Shown: positions 46,038 through 55,437, counted from the first letter of the stretch. The stretch is 64,000 nt of DNA from Aquabacterium sp. NJ1 (GCF_000768065.1 NZ_JRKM01000001.1:620001-684000), one strand, 5' to 3'. Program-made: numbers and translations. Notes: generated by a model from the letters alone, not told the origin.

Positions 46038-48062
46038 TCAGTCGCCACTCAGCTGGTCATGCGCCTCGCCCAGCTCGGCACGGCGCCACATCGAGATGTA
46101 GATCGCCTCCATGTTGCGGCAAAAGCGCTCTGTGTCAAACAAGGCATGCGTCTTCTGGTTGGCGGCCAGCTTGGTGCGCAAGGCCTCGCGCAGCGGGCGG
46201 TCCTGGGCCAGCTTCAGGGCCAGGGCCTCGTAGCCCTCTTTCGAATCGGCCACCAGTTCAGGCATGCCGATGGCGTGCAGCAGGCTGGCGGCCACACGCG
46301 CCGGGAAGGCTCCACCCATGAAGGTCACCACGGGCAGGCCGGCCATCAGGGCGTCGGCGGCGGTGGTGTGGGCGTTGTAGGGGTGCGTGTCCAGGAAGAT
46401 GTCGGCCTGGCGGTAGCGGGCCAGGTGGTCTTCCACCATGGGCACGCGACCGGCAAATACCAGCCGGGCTGGGTCCACGCCGCGCTTGGCTGCTTCGTTG
46501 CGCAAGTTGGCCTGGGCCGTCTGTCCGCGCGACATCAGCCACAGCACGCTGCCGGGCACCTGTTGCAGCAGGCGCATCCACACATCGAACAGCGGGGGCG
46601 AGAGCTTGTAGTCGTGGCTGAAGGAGCAGAACACCACAGCCTCCTCGGGCAGGCCACACTCGGCGCGTGTGGGCGTGCGTTCGGCGATCTTCAAGCCGGC
46701 GTCCGTGGGCAGGTAGGCGTCGGGCAGGTAGACCACCTTCTCGTCGTAAAAGCGCTGGTGTTCCTGGGGGATCACGTAGCGGTCCGCGATGATGTAGTCC
46801 ATGTAGGGCACACCCATGGTGCCGGGGTAGCCCAGGTAGTTCACGTGCACGGGCGCGGGGCGGTGAGCGAACACATCGGTGCGGGAGTCAGCGGTGTAGC
46901 CGGCCAGGTCCACGGCGATGTCCACTTCCATCTCGCGCATCAGCTCGGCGATCTGGCGCGAGGTCATCATGCGGGCGTCCACGAACTTGTCGAAGCTGTC
47001 GAGCATCCGGCCGCGCAGCCGGCTCTTGTCGTCGATGCCCAGCGAGATGGCGATGGTCTCGAAGCGGTTCTTGTCGTGGTGTTCGAAGATGCCGCACATC
47101 AGGTGGCCCACGGGGTGCTCGCGCAGGTCCGGCGAGACATAGGCCAGGCGGATCTTCTTGTGCTTGTAGCGCTGCCCCGTCCACAGCGGTTGATTGGACT
47201 GAGGAAAGCGCAGGCCAAACAGGCGGGAGCTGATCTGGTGCGCGGCCACGTCATCCGAAAAAGCCATCAGAGGCAGCGACTTGCAGGTCTTGCGACCCTG
47301 GTGGATGCCTTCGACGATGTTGCGTGCCATGCCCTCGAAGTCCGTCCAGTCGCAGGCGTGCAGGCGTTCGTAGCCCAGCAGGCCCAGGCCCCAGTCGTAA
47401 TTGGGGTTGACGGTCAAGAGGCGCTGGAAGATGGCCACGGCCTCCTCGGTGCGCTTGAACTCGGTCAGGATGATGCCGCTGTTGCCCAGGGCCGTTTCAT
47501 GGTCCGGCTTGATGGCCAGCACCTGCTGGAAGCGCATCAGCGCCTCGGCATGGCGGTGCTGCTCGCGCAGCAGCACGCCGCTGTTGATCAGCGCCTCGGT
47601 GTACTGCGGGTTGATGGCCACGGCCTTGTCGTAGGCCACCAGGGCCTCCTCACGGCGCCCGACGTTCTGCAGCGCGTTGGCATACGCCATCCATACCGGG
47701 GCAAAGCCGGGCGTCACGGCCACGCAGGGCGCCAGAATCGCCAGCGCGCGCGCATGGTCTTGCCGCTGCATCAGGATCACGGCCAGCGAGTATGTGGCGA
47801 TGCCGTCGCAGGGGTGAGCGTGGAGGTAACTGGTGAAGATGGCCTCGGCCTCGGCCAGTTGACCGCTGTTTTGCAGCTCGATGCCGCGGATCAGGGTGGC
47901 CTGGTCCTGCGCTGCCCGCGCCGCGGCCGCTTCCGCCTGGGTTGGTGCTTGAGGCGCCAACTGGGGAGCCGGTGAGGCCGCAGCAGCCGCGCCAACCTCC
48001 TTCACAAGCGTCGAAACAGCGTTCTGTGCAGGGTGAAAAGCGGCAAAAGGTCGATTTCCCAT
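46038..48062 (-). CDS. TPR-domain GT41 (OGT/SPINDLY-like) glycosyltransferase
   Basis: A 674-residue cytoplasmic protein. After an Ala/Pro-rich lead of about 50 residues come some five to six TPR units (residues 55-250; for example ALVAYDKAVAINPQYTEALI). The C-terminal GT41 catalytic region follows (about 300-650): KIRLAYVSPDLREHPVGH, the VNYLGYPGTMGVPYMDYIIAD core, VVFCSFSHDYKLSP, and the nucleotide-sugar loop LDTHPYNAHTTAADALMAG. GT41 enzymes modify Ser/Thr (OGT, SPINDLY) or Asn (HMW1C) in proteins. It lies in the same operon direction right after the type I secretion genes, and its obvious candidate substrate is the Ser/Thr-rich octad array. That link is inference. No strong ribosome site is seen at 48062. 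Confidence 0.9.
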   Translation of the reverse strand: MGNRPFAAFHPAQNAVSTLVKEVGAAAAASPAPQLAPQAPTQAEAAAARAAQDQATLIRGIELQNSGQLAEAEAIFTSYLHAHPCDGIATYSLAVILMQRQDHARALAILAPCVAVTPGFAPVWMAYANALQNVGRREEALVAYDKAVAINPQYTEALINSGVLLREQHRHAEALMRFQQVLAIKPDHETALGNSGIILTEFKRTEEAVAIFQRLLTVNPNYDWGLGLLGYERLHACDWTDFEGMARNIVEGIHQGRKTCKSLPLMAFSDDVAAHQISSRLFGLRFPQSNQPLWTGQRYKHKKIRLAYVSPDLREHPVGHLMCGIFEHHDKNRFETIAISLGIDDKSRLRGRMLDSFDKFVDARMMTSRQIAELMREMEVDIAVDLAGYTADSRTDVFAHRPAPVHVNYLGYPGTMGVPYMDYIIADRYVIPQEHQRFYDEKVVYLPDAYLPTDAGLKIAERTPTRAECGLPEEAVVFCSFSHDYKLSPPLFDVWMRLLQQVPGSVLWLMSRGQTAQANLRNEAAKRGVDPARLVFAGRVPMVEDHLARYRQADIFLDTHPYNAHTTAADALMAGLPVVTFMGGAFPARVAASLLHAIGMPELVADSKEGYEALALKLAQDRPLREALRTKLAANQKTHALFDTERFCRNMEAIYISMWRRAELGEAHDQLSGD

Positions 48063-48143
48063 CTCATTGGCCCGTCAGTACACGGCGATGGTCGCCGCAA
48101 GGCCAAGATTAGGGGAGCGCCCCCTCGGGTACTCCAGCCAACA

Positions 48144-48181
48144 AAGCGTGAAAAACCCGTCAAATTGGGCTTGTCACGCTT
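48144..48181 (-). other. Inverted repeat between TolC-like and GT41 genes
   Basis: AAGCGTGA (48144-48151) and TCACGCTT (48174-48181) form a perfect 8-base stem, with a CCC/GGG step inside. No T-run follows on either strand. In the 129-base gap it may be a processing or partial-termination site that separates secretion genes from glycosylation genes. Confidence 0.4.
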
Positions 48182-48191
48182 CGGAATGGCC

Positions 48192-49595
48192 TCAACGCGG
48201 CACGGCCTCTGGCGTCAGCCAGGCCGTCAGCCCTGCGCCCATGGAGCGCAACTGGGCGCTGGCCAGGTAGCCGTCGTGCAGGGCATTGACGTAGGCGATC
48301 CGCAGGTTGAAGTGGTCGCTTTCGGAGGACATCACGTCGAACAACGAACGGCGCCCCAGTTGGGACCACTGCTGGAAGGTGTAGTTGCGCACCCGCTCGC
48401 TGTCACGCAGCACGTCCACGTAGCGCTTGGCGCGGTCGAAGGCGCTGGTGGCCACGTCGTACATCTCCGCCGTGCGGCTGAACTTGGTATTGAGCAGGTC
48501 CTGCAGCTGCTGGCGGCTCGCTTCGGCGCGCTTGTTGGCGGCCTTGGAGGCGGCCTCGTCCGAGAAACCATTGAAGAGGCTGTAGGTGACGGTCACGCCG
48601 GCATGCCATGAAGACACATTGCTGTTGCCCAGCTTGCCCTCGGTCTTGCCCATGTTCCAACCAAACTGGGGGCCCTGCCCGGCGACCACCGCCTTGGCGT
48701 AGCTGTCCTGGGCCTCAGCCTGCGCACGCAACTGCTGTGCGTCGTTGCCGTATTCGATCTGGCGGTTGATCTCGCCAATCTCGGGCACGGTGGCCAGCGG
48801 AATGGTGATCCCGTCGCCCGGCGGCACCTGGTCGCCGATCAGCTTGCGCAGGCGGATCTCGCTCTGGCGGCTTTGGGCCAGGGCCTGATCGCGCTGCAGT
48901 TCGGTCTGCTGCTGCGTCTTGCGGGCCTGCACGAGCTCGCTCATGCGCCCCTTGTCCTCGGCCACGATGCCTTCCAGCGCCTCGACCAGGCAGCTCATCT
49001 TGCGCATGTACTGCTGGTAGACCTGGGCCTGCAGGCGGTACCGGTTGCGCTCCAGCGCGGCACCAACGGCTTCCAGCACCACTTGTTCGGTGGTCACGGC
49101 CGCACCGAACTTGGCCGAACCCGCCAACTGATTGCGCCAATCCGTCAAGCGGCTGATGCGGCCGTTGTCCCACAGTGGGGCAGACACATTCAAACTCAGG
49201 CTCGACTGGTTGCCCGAGCTGACGGTCACATTGTCCTGCTTGCTTCCGCCCGAACCCAGGTTGCCACTGACGAACACCTGCGGCCAGCGGCCGGCCTTCG
49301 TCTCGGCCACGTCATATTCGGCGGCTTCGGCCAGCAGGCGAGCGGCCCCCACCGAAGCGCTGCGGCGCTCCGCCTCGCGGGCGATGGTCTGCAACTGGCT
49401 CATGGGGTCGGGCGGCGGCGCTTCCTGCTCGGGCCTGCCGGCGGGCCTGGCCCCGGCCTTGGCCGTGGGTTTTTCAGCCCTCACCTCGCCATTGAGGTCA
49501 TCGGCACAACGCGCCCAGGCACTCATCATGGTGGCCTGGGCCATCAGGACAGCGACACACAGCGCGGATTTCATCGAAGGGATCTTGCTCATCAT
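48192..49595 (-). CDS. TolC-family outer membrane channel of type I secretion
   Basis: A 467-residue outer-membrane efflux protein. A signal peptide is likely (core SALCVAVLMAQATMM, cleavage near SAWA). Two TolC-type repeats of long helices and strands follow: first half with LLAEAAEYDVAETKAGRWPQVFVSG, second half with DVATSAFDRAKRYVDVL and a closing LFDVMSSESDHFNLRIAYV. It would form the trimeric exit duct for the ABC/HlyD pair encoded directly upstream (three-base gap to the adaptor). In sequence order it resembles LapE/AggA-type channels of adhesin secretion systems more than multidrug TolC. Confidence 0.9.
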   Translation of the reverse strand: MMSKIPSMKSALCVAVLMAQATMMSAWARCADDLNGEVRAEKPTAKAGARPAGRPEQEAPPPDPMSQLQTIAREAERRSASVGAARLLAEAAEYDVAETKAGRWPQVFVSGNLGSGGSKQDNVTVSSGNQSSLSLNVSAPLWDNGRISRLTDWRNQLAGSAKFGAAVTTEQVVLEAVGAALERNRYRLQAQVYQQYMRKMSCLVEALEGIVAEDKGRMSELVQARKTQQQTELQRDQALAQSRQSEIRLRKLIGDQVPPGDGITIPLATVPEIGEINRQIEYGNDAQQLRAQAEAQDSYAKAVVAGQGPQFGWNMGKTEGKLGNSNVSSWHAGVTVTYSLFNGFSDEAASKAANKRAEASRQQLQDLLNTKFSRTAEMYDVATSAFDRAKRYVDVLRDSERVRNYTFQQWSQLGRRSLFDVMSSESDHFNLRIAYVNALHDGYLASAQLRSMGAGLTAWLTPEAVPR

Positions 49596-49598
49596 GGC

Positions 49599-50843
49599 TC
49601 AACGCTCTCGGAAAGCTTCCTGGGACTTGATCATTGGCAGCAGCAGGTACTGCGCAACGGTCCTCTCGCCGGTCTGCACCTCGACCGAAGCAGTCATGCC
49701 GGGCATCACGGCCAGCGGCTTGTTACCCTGGTGCAGGGTGGATACATCCGAGCGGATCAGCGCCCGGTAGTAGGTGGTATCGCGGCCACCGGTCTTGGTG
49801 GGGTCATCGCCCAGCGAATCCGGGCTGATGTAGTCGATCGTGCCCTTGAGGCCGCCATAGATGTAGTAGTCGTAGGCGCTGAGCTTGACCGTCACGGGCA
49901 AGCCCACATGCACAAAGCCGATGTCGGAGGGCTTGATGCGCGCCTCGATCAGGATGCGGGGGCCCACTGGCAGGATCTCCATGATCGGTGCGCCAGCCGG
50001 CACCACGCCACCCACGGTCGCGATGCGGATGTTCTTGACCAGGCCCTTGACCGGGGACTTCAGCGTGGTGCGGGTCAGCATGTCCTGCTTGACCACCATC
50101 TGCTCTTCCAGCTGGGCCAGCTCGGAGCGGACCTTCACCAGCTCGCCGCTGGCGTCCTGCCTGAAGCGATTGACGCGCTCCTGGATCTGCAAGGTCAGGT
50201 CATTGACCTGGCGTTGCAGGCGCATCACCTCGACCTCGGACATCAGGCCCTTGGACGACATGCGCTCGGCCATCGCCAGCTCCTTGCGCAACAGGCCCAG
50301 GCTGCGCCGCGTCACGCCCACCGCCTCTTCCAGGGCCTGGCGGCGCGCCACGTAGGACTCGGTCTCGTCGTGCACGATCTGCGGCAGGGCCCGCACTTCC
50401 GTGGGAAAGAGCAAGGGCTTGCCGGTGGCTTCGGCCAGCAGCCGCGCAAGCGTGCCGCTCAAGGCCAGGCGCTTGGCCTCGCCTTCGTTCTGCTGGGCTT
50501 CCGCACGCGTCGGGTCGATCTGCAGGAGGTCCTGCCCCTTCTCGACCATCATCCCCTCGCGCACCAGCATATTGCGCAAGATGCCACCTTCAAGGCTGGC
50601 AATGACCTGCTCGCGCCCGTCGGACACCACCTTGCCCTCGGCCTTGGTGATCTGCTCGACCCGAGCCAACCAGGCCCAGGTGATGGCCACCACCACCGCG
50701 GTCAGCATCAGGTAGATCGCCCAGACCGCTTGCGGCGCAGCATGCACCAGCTCGGCCTGGCGGATGCCGGACATGAACTCCTCGTCACCCGGGAAAGGCA
50801 CCCCGTCGGGGCTGTGCCTGGAAAAACGGCCTGCGATGCTCAT
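49599..50843 (-). CDS. HlyD-family type I secretion adaptor
   Basis: Periplasmic adaptor that links the ABC transporter to the outer-membrane channel. One membrane helix lies at about residues 38-58 (AVWAIYLMLTAVVVAITWAW), followed by a lipoyl half (GGILRNMLVREGMMVEKGQD), a long coiled coil (about 115-260), the second lipoyl half (RTTLKSPVKGLVKNIRIATV) and a C-terminal barrel (IKPSDIGFVHVGLPVTVKL). This arrangement is that of HlyD/LapC. I chose the ATG at 50843; a GTG at 50849 overlapping the ABC gene's stop is also possible. It is translated together with the ABC gene. Confidence 0.93.
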   Translation of the reverse strand: MSIAGRFSRHSPDGVPFPGDEEFMSGIRQAELVHAAPQAVWAIYLMLTAVVVAITWAWLARVEQITKAEGKVVSDGREQVIASLEGGILRNMLVREGMMVEKGQDLLQIDPTRAEAQQNEGEAKRLALSGTLARLLAEATGKPLLFPTEVRALPQIVHDETESYVARRQALEEAVGVTRRSLGLLRKELAMAERMSSKGLMSEVEVMRLQRQVNDLTLQIQERVNRFRQDASGELVKVRSELAQLEEQMVVKQDMLTRTTLKSPVKGLVKNIRIATVGGVVPAGAPIMEILPVGPRILIEARIKPSDIGFVHVGLPVTVKLSAYDYYIYGGLKGTIDYISPDSLGDDPTKTGGRDTTYYRALIRSDVSTLHQGNKPLAVMPGMTASVEVQTGERTVAQYLLLPMIKSQEAFRER

Positions 50844-50845
50844 GT

Positions 50846-53137
50846 TCACCCCGCCGCGGCCAGTTCACGCGGCGCCTGAGGCGCGGCGTTTTGTTGAGGG
50901 GGCACAGACTGCATCTGCGCAGGCTTCTGGCCGGCCAGCATGGCCAGCACCTTGGCCTTGGGCCCATCGGCCAGGATCTTGCCGCCGTCCACCACGATGA
51001 TGCGGTCCACCACGTCCAGCAAGGCCGGCCGGTGGGTGACCACGATCAGCGTCTGCCCATGCACGGCCGAGCGCAGGTGGTTGATGAAGCCGGCCTCGGA
51101 CTGCGCGTCCATCGAGCTGGTCGGCTCGTCCATCAGCAGCACCTGGGATTTGGTCACCAGGCAGCGCGCCAGCGCCACCAATTGCCGCTGGCCACCTGAC
51201 AACAGCGAGCCCATCTCACCCACCGGCAGGTCGTAGCCCATGGGGTGCGCGGCCGCCAGCTTGTCCAGCCCCGTCTGGCGCGCCACCTCCAGGAAGTGGC
51301 CCACATCGGCGTGTGCTCGGCCCAACAGCACGTTTTCCTTCAGGCTGCCGTAGAACAGCCTGGGCTCCTGCGACACGAAGCCCACGTGCGAACGAAAATC
51401 CACCGGGTCGATCTGGCGCAGGTCGATGCCATCCACCTCGACAAAACCATCCGTGGGCTGATAGAGCCCCGCCAGCATGCGCAAGATGGTGGACTTGCCA
51501 CTGCCGATCTTGCCGAGGATGGCAATGCGCTCACCGGGCTGAATCTGCAGGTTGATGCCCTTGAGCACCAGGGGCGCATGGTCGTGCTTGCCCTTGGGGT
51601 AGGCGAACGTCACATCATGCAGGCCCAGTTGCCCCTTGATGTGCTTGCGAGACAGGTACTGCTTGCCCTGCACCCGGTCCGTCGGCATGGCCATCAGGTC
51701 ATTGAGGATCATCAAGGCGGACTTGGCGCCCTGGTAACGGCTCGCCAGCGACACCACTGATGTGAGCGGCTGCACGGCACGGCCGGCAAACATCACTGCC
51801 CCGATGAGCGAGCCGCCCGAGATCTGCCCTTCCTTGATCAGCACCACGCCCCACATCAGCATGGCCACTGTCACCAGAGGCTGAGTGATGGCCGAGAAGT
51901 TGCTCACCAGGCTGGCAATCGCCCGCGAGCGCAGGGCAGATGCCGCCGCCGCCGCATTGGCGGCCTCATAGCGCTTGGAGAAATACCCGGCCGCACCCGC
52001 GGCACGCACATCCTCCAGGCCCTCCATGGCCTCGACCAGCACACCTTGCAAGTCCGCATGTTGCGCCATGTTCGCCCGCATCGAGCGGCGCAAGATGCGC
52101 TGGATGGCGATCGACAGCCCCAGCACCGTTGGCACGGCGATCAGCAGGACGAAGACCAAGGGCCCTGCGATCACATAAGTCATCAAGATGAACAGGAAGA
52201 TGAAGGGCAGATCCGTCATCACGGATGCACTGGCTGACGTCGAGAACTCCCGCACCACCTCGATCTGCGACAAGCGGTGGGCAAACGACCCTGCGGAATC
52301 CGGCTTGTGCTCCAGGCGGATGCTCAGGGCCTGGTTGAAGAGCATGTTGCCCATGATCAGGTCGGCCTTCTTGCCCGCCGTGTCGATCAGATAGCTGCGC
52401 AGCTGTCGCGCCATCAAGTCAAAGCCGATGCCGATCAGGGTGCCGATACCCAGGGACCACATGGTCACCATGGCATCGTGGGGGATCACCTTGTCGTAGA
52501 CGATGGAGGTGAAGAAGCCCGTGACCAACATGAGGATGTTGCTCAACAGGGCCGCGAGCATGGCCGCGCGGTAGTACGGCACATAGCGCTTGAGCGTGGA
52601 CCACAACCAGTGCGAGGGTGACTGCTGCTGCGCCTCTCGGTCGCCATGCACCATGCCGGGCTTGATCGCCGCCAACAGGGTGTAGCCCGAATACTCGGGG
52701 AGCAGCTCTTCCTCGGTGGCCGTGCAGACCTCGTTGCCCGAGCCTGGCATCACCACCTCGTAGCGCGTCCCGCCTGCCCGCTTCGAGCGCGAACCGAGGC
52801 GCCGGGTGAGGATGACCGCGTCGCCATTCTTGAGCAGCATCACCACCGGCATCAGCAAGCCGAGAATCTTGCCCGGCGGGCGACGGACCAGCGTCGCGCT
52901 GAAGCCGATCTGCTTGAGGACCCGAACCGCCTGCACAGGCGTCATGCCTTGCTCATCGAGCTGCAAGCCGTCCAGCACCGAGGCGTGGCTGCGGTCGATG
53001 GCGTGGTGGTGGCAGAGCCAGATCACAGCCTCCAGCAGCGGATCAGCCGACAAGGCTGCGCCCTCACCTGCAGCAAAGTCTTGCTCAGGCTCGGCAATCG
53101 CTTCGTCGATCAGATCGGGCTCGGAGGTGGGGTCCAC
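50846..53137 (-). CDS. Type I secretion ABC transporter with degenerate C39-like domain
   Basis: Exporter of the HlyB/LapB class. The N-terminal domain (about residues 35-165) is C39-peptidase-like but shows LLEAVIWLCHHHAID where processing enzymes have their catalytic Cys motif, so it should bind and not cleave the substrate. Six membrane helices (about 190-460) follow, then the ATPase with Walker A GKIGSGKS (about 541-548), signature LSGGQRQ, Walker B VLLMDEPT and H-loop VTHRP. The C-terminus is Gln/Pro/Ala-rich. I set the start at the GTG at 53137, with GGGAG seven bases upstream; a TTG at 53173 lies further upstream in frame. First gene of the six-gene minus-strand unit. The giant octad proteins are the likely cargo. 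Confidence 0.93.
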   Translation of the reverse strand: MDPTSEPDLIDEAIAEPEQDFAAGEGAALSADPLLEAVIWLCHHHAIDRSHASVLDGLQLDEQGMTPVQAVRVLKQIGFSATLVRRPPGKILGLLMPVVMLLKNGDAVILTRRLGSRSKRAGGTRYEVVMPGSGNEVCTATEEELLPEYSGYTLLAAIKPGMVHGDREAQQQSPSHWLWSTLKRYVPYYRAAMLAALLSNILMLVTGFFTSIVYDKVIPHDAMVTMWSLGIGTLIGIGFDLMARQLRSYLIDTAGKKADLIMGNMLFNQALSIRLEHKPDSAGSFAHRLSQIEVVREFSTSASASVMTDLPFIFLFILMTYVIAGPLVFVLLIAVPTVLGLSIAIQRILRRSMRANMAQHADLQGVLVEAMEGLEDVRAAGAAGYFSKRYEAANAAAAASALRSRAIASLVSNFSAITQPLVTVAMLMWGVVLIKEGQISGGSLIGAVMFAGRAVQPLTSVVSLASRYQGAKSALMILNDLMAMPTDRVQGKQYLSRKHIKGQLGLHDVTFAYPKGKHDHAPLVLKGINLQIQPGERIAILGKIGSGKSTILRMLAGLYQPTDGFVEVDGIDLRQIDPVDFRSHVGFVSQEPRLFYGSLKENVLLGRAHADVGHFLEVARQTGLDKLAAAHPMGYDLPVGEMGSLLSGGQRQLVALARCLVTKSQVLLMDEPTSSMDAQSEAGFINHLRSAVHGQTLIVVTHRPALLDVVDRIIVVDGGKILADGPKAKVLAMLAGQKPAQMQSVPPQQNAAPQAPRELAAAG

Positions 53138-53332
53138 CAGATAGCTCCCAGGGTCAACAACACAGGCACACAAGCCTTTTTGGGCGTGTACCTGGGATGC
53201 TAGGTGGGGGGAGGCGGAACCTTAAGCGGCAATAGAGCGGCATTCGCCGCGCATTTCCGGCACCAGGCCAAGGCCGGGCATGCGTGAAGCCACCGGGTGG
53301 CGACGCGATCTTTTCAGGGGGAAAAAGAGGGG

Positions 53333-53406
53333 TGGAGGCGCGGCCCGGAGTCGAACCGGGCTCAACGGATTTGCAATCCGACGCATAACCGCTTTGCTAC
53401 CGCGCC
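53333..53406 (-). tRNA. tRNA-Cys (GCA), copy 1
   Basis: Reads GGCGCGG at the 5' end on the minus strand, anticodon GCA within GGATTGCAAATCC, T-loop GGTTCGACTCC, and acceptor CCGCGCC-T followed by an encoded CCA. All four stems pair. It lies 65 bases downstream of tRNA-Gly copy 1, with a terminator between. Confidence 0.96.
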
Positions 53407-53435
53407 TCAAAAAAAGCATCCAGCGCAAGGGCTGG

Positions 53436-53466
53436 AAAAAAGGGAAGCGCGCTGGCTTCCCTTTTT
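53436..53466 (-). terminator. Terminator between tRNA-Gly and tRNA-Cys
   Basis: AAAAAGGGAAGC (53437-53448) pairs with GCTTCCCTTTTT (53455-53466) over a six-base loop. The A/T flanks give a T-run on either strand. It lies six bases after the 3' end of tRNA-Gly copy 1. Confidence 0.75.
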
Positions 53467-53471
53467 GAATT

Positions 53472-53547
53472 TGGAGCGGGATAAGAGGCTCGAACTCTCG
53501 ACCTATACCTTGGCAAGGTATCGCTCTACCAACTGAGCTAATCCCGC
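53472..53547 (-). tRNA. tRNA-Gly (GCC), copy 1
   Basis: Minus-strand GCGGGAT acceptor, D-arm TAGCTCAGTTGGTAGAGC, anticodon GCC in CCTTGCCAAGG, T-arm GAGTTCGAGCCTC, and encoded CCA. The 76-base sequence looks identical to copy 2 at 62594-62669. Confidence 0.97.
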
Positions 53548-53645
53548 ATATTGTCAGATTGGAGCCTGACAACTTTCTTCGCTTTGGCTTGCGTCTTGAT
53601 CGCTTACCTTGATCGTTTCTGGTGTCGCGATCAGCGAAGACCTGA

Positions 53646-53675
53646 ACTATACATCGTTTTTGAGCAGTTGCGCAA
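53646..53675 (-). promoter_or_regulatory. Promoter of tRNA-Gly copy 1
   Basis: On the minus strand TTGCGC (53675-53670), an 18-base spacer and TATAGT (53651-53646) form a good sigma-70 promoter. The sequence from the -10 box through TTCAGGTCTTCGCTGATC is shared with the promoter of copy 2. Confidence 0.7.
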
Positions 53676-53783
53676 GGTGTTGCAACTTTTCATCAAGATT
53701 TTGTCGCTCGCCACCTGGCGCCGGGATAACCGGGCCGGCCCGTCTCAGCCAGATCTGACCGAGGACGTACACTTGCGCCCCAG

Positions 53784-53875
53784 GCCCCGATGGTGAAATC
53801 GGTAGACACAGCGGACTTAAAATCCGCCGCTTGCTGAAAGGCGGCGTGCCGGTTCGACCCCGGCTCGGGGCACCA
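53784..53875 (+). tRNA. tRNA-Leu (TAA)
   Basis: Begins GCCCCGATGGTGAAATCGG, has anticodon TAA within GGACTTAAAATCC, a long variable arm typical of class II tRNAs (GCCGCTTGCTGAAAGGCGGC), T-loop GGTTCGACCCC, and an encoded ACCA end. A weak promoter, TTGTCG-N17-GGATAA at 53701-53729, lies upstream. It is divergent from tRNA-Gly copy 1. Confidence 0.96.
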
Positions 53876-53988
53876 GGCCGTTCTCCAGCGGCACTACAGC
53901 ACGAAGGGTTGGCCGACAAAGGCCCAGTCCCCGCCTCTTCCACCGCCACATGCCTAGAATGGTTCCAGCGACAAGCGGGAGCCACACC

Positions 53989-55359
53989 ATGCGTGTACTC
54001 GTCCTCGGAAGCGGTGTCATCGGCGTCACCAGCGCCTACTGCCTGGCTCGCGCCGGCGCACACGTCACCGTGATCGACCGGCAGCCCGGGCCCGCGCTGG
54101 AAACCAGCTTCGCCAATGCCGGGCAGATCTCGCCAGGCTACGCCTCGCCCTGGGCCTCGCCTGGCCTGCCGCTCAAGGCCATGCAATGGCTGCTGCAACG
54201 CCATTCCCCCTTGTCCATTCGCCCTGACGGCAGCCTGTGGCAATGGCACTGGATGGCCCGGATGCTGCGCGAATGCACCCCTGATCGCTACGCCACCAAC
54301 AAGGAACGCATGGTACGGCTGGCCGAATACAGCCGCGACTGCCTGCGCCAATGGCGCCAGGAGCTGGACCTGCGCTACGAAGGCCGCGCCCTGGGCACCC
54401 TGCAGATCTTCCGCACCGCCGAGCAGTTGCACAACGCCCGCAAAGACACCACCGTGCTGGACCGTTGCCAGGTGCCCTACAAGCTGATGACGCCAGGCGA
54501 GTGCATCGAGCAGGAGCCCGCCCTGGCGAGCCGCCAGCACCTGCTGACCGGCGGCCTGTACCTGCCTGGCGACGAAACCGGTGACTGCCAGCGCTTCACC
54601 ACCTTGATGGCAGACCAGGCCCGCGCACTGGGCGTCCAGTTCCGCCACGACGTGCAGGTCGACCAGCTCTTGCATGATGGCCGGCGGGTCACCGGCGTGC
54701 GCCTGCTCAGCTCGCACGGCGCAGAAGTCCGCCTCGCAGATGCGTATGTGGTGGCCATGGCCACATACTCGCGTGGCCTGCTGCGTGATCTCGGGCTGGA
54801 TCTGCCCGTGTACCCCGTCAAGGGCTATTCCCTGACCTTGCCCATCACCCAGCCTGATGCCGCGCCCCGCTCCACCGTGCTGGACGAGAGCTACAAGGTC
54901 GCCCTCACCCGCTTCGACCAGCGTGTCCGTGTGGGCGGCATGGCCGAGCTGGCCGGCTTCGACCTGAAGCTGCGGCCCAGCCGGCGCGCCACGCTGGAGC
55001 GCGTGGTGCAAGACCTTTTCCCCGATGCCGGCCCGCTTGATCAAAGCGAATTCTGGACAGGCCTGCGCCCCATGACGCCAGACGGCACCCCTGTCATCGG
55101 GCCGACCCGCATCGACAAGCTGTGGCTCAACACCGGCCATGGCACCCTGGGTTGGACCATGGCAGCCGGCAGTGGCCAGTTGCTCGCCGACCTGCTGCTG
55201 GGCCACGCACCGGCCATCCGCAGTGACGACCTGGCCTTGCGCCGCTATGAACGCGCGTTCTCGCACCACACAGGCCTGGGCCCGGTGCCCGCCACACGCA
55301 CGGCGGCAGCGTCGCCAAAAAGAAAAGCCCCGCCAGGTTCGCTGGAGGGGCTTGTCTGA
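53989..55359 (+). CDS. dadA: D-amino acid dehydrogenase, small (FAD) subunit type
   Basis: FAD-dependent membrane-associated oxidoreductase that deaminates D-amino acids such as D-alanine and feeds electrons to the quinone pool. The N-terminal Rossmann motif is [21 protein letters not shown], followed by the family-typical [19 protein letters not shown]. The FAD-contacting C-terminal region is [19 protein letters not shown] with [16 protein letters not shown]. The length of 456 residues is slightly long because of a basic Ala/Pro tail. The ATG at 53989 has GGGAG eight bases upstream. The end of the frame overlaps a terminator that works for the opposite-strand tRNA-Cys. No alanine racemase (dadX) or Lrp-type regulator is adjacent. 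Confidence 0.92.
   Translation: MRVLVLGSGVIGVTSAYCLARAGAHVTVIDRQPGPALETSFANAGQISPGYASPWASPGLPLKAMQWLLQRHSPLSIRPDGSLWQWHWMARMLRECTPDRYATNKERMVRLAEYSRDCLRQWRQELDLRYEGRALGTLQIFRTAEQLHNARKDTTVLDRCQVPYKLMTPGECIEQEPALASRQHLLTGGLYLPGDETGDCQRFTTLMADQARALGVQFRHDVQVDQLLHDGRRVTGVRLLSSHGAEVRLADAYVVAMATYSRGLLRDLGLDLPVYPVKGYSLTLPITQPDAAPRSTVLDESYKVALTRFDQRVRVGGMAELAGFDLKLRPSRRATLERVVQDLFPDAGPLDQSEFWTGLRPMTPDGTPVIGPTRIDKLWLNTGHGTLGWTMAAGSGQLLADLLLGHAPAIRSDDLALRRYERAFSHHTGLGPVPATRTAAASPKRKAPPGSLEGLV
55317..55353 (-). terminator. Terminator of tRNA-Cys copy 2, inside the dadA 3' end
   Basis: AAGCCCC (55325-55331) pairs with GGGGCTT (55347-55353), enclosing CCAG/CTGG. On the minus strand it is followed by TTCTTTTT. 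The stem lies within the last codons of dadA. Confidence 0.8.
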
Positions 55360-55363
55360 AAGC

Positions 55364-55437
55364 TGGAGGCGCGGGCCGGAGTCGAACCGACCTACACGGA
55401 TTTGCAATCCGGTGCATAACCGCTTTGCTACCGCGCC
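55364..55437 (-). tRNA. tRNA-Cys (GCA), copy 2
   Basis: Same fold and anticodon GCA as copy 1, with 5' GGCGCGG and encoded CCA. It differs from copy 1 in the anticodon-stem flanks, variable loop and T-stem (one G-T pair in the T-stem), so it is an older or independently diverged copy. Confidence 0.94.
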
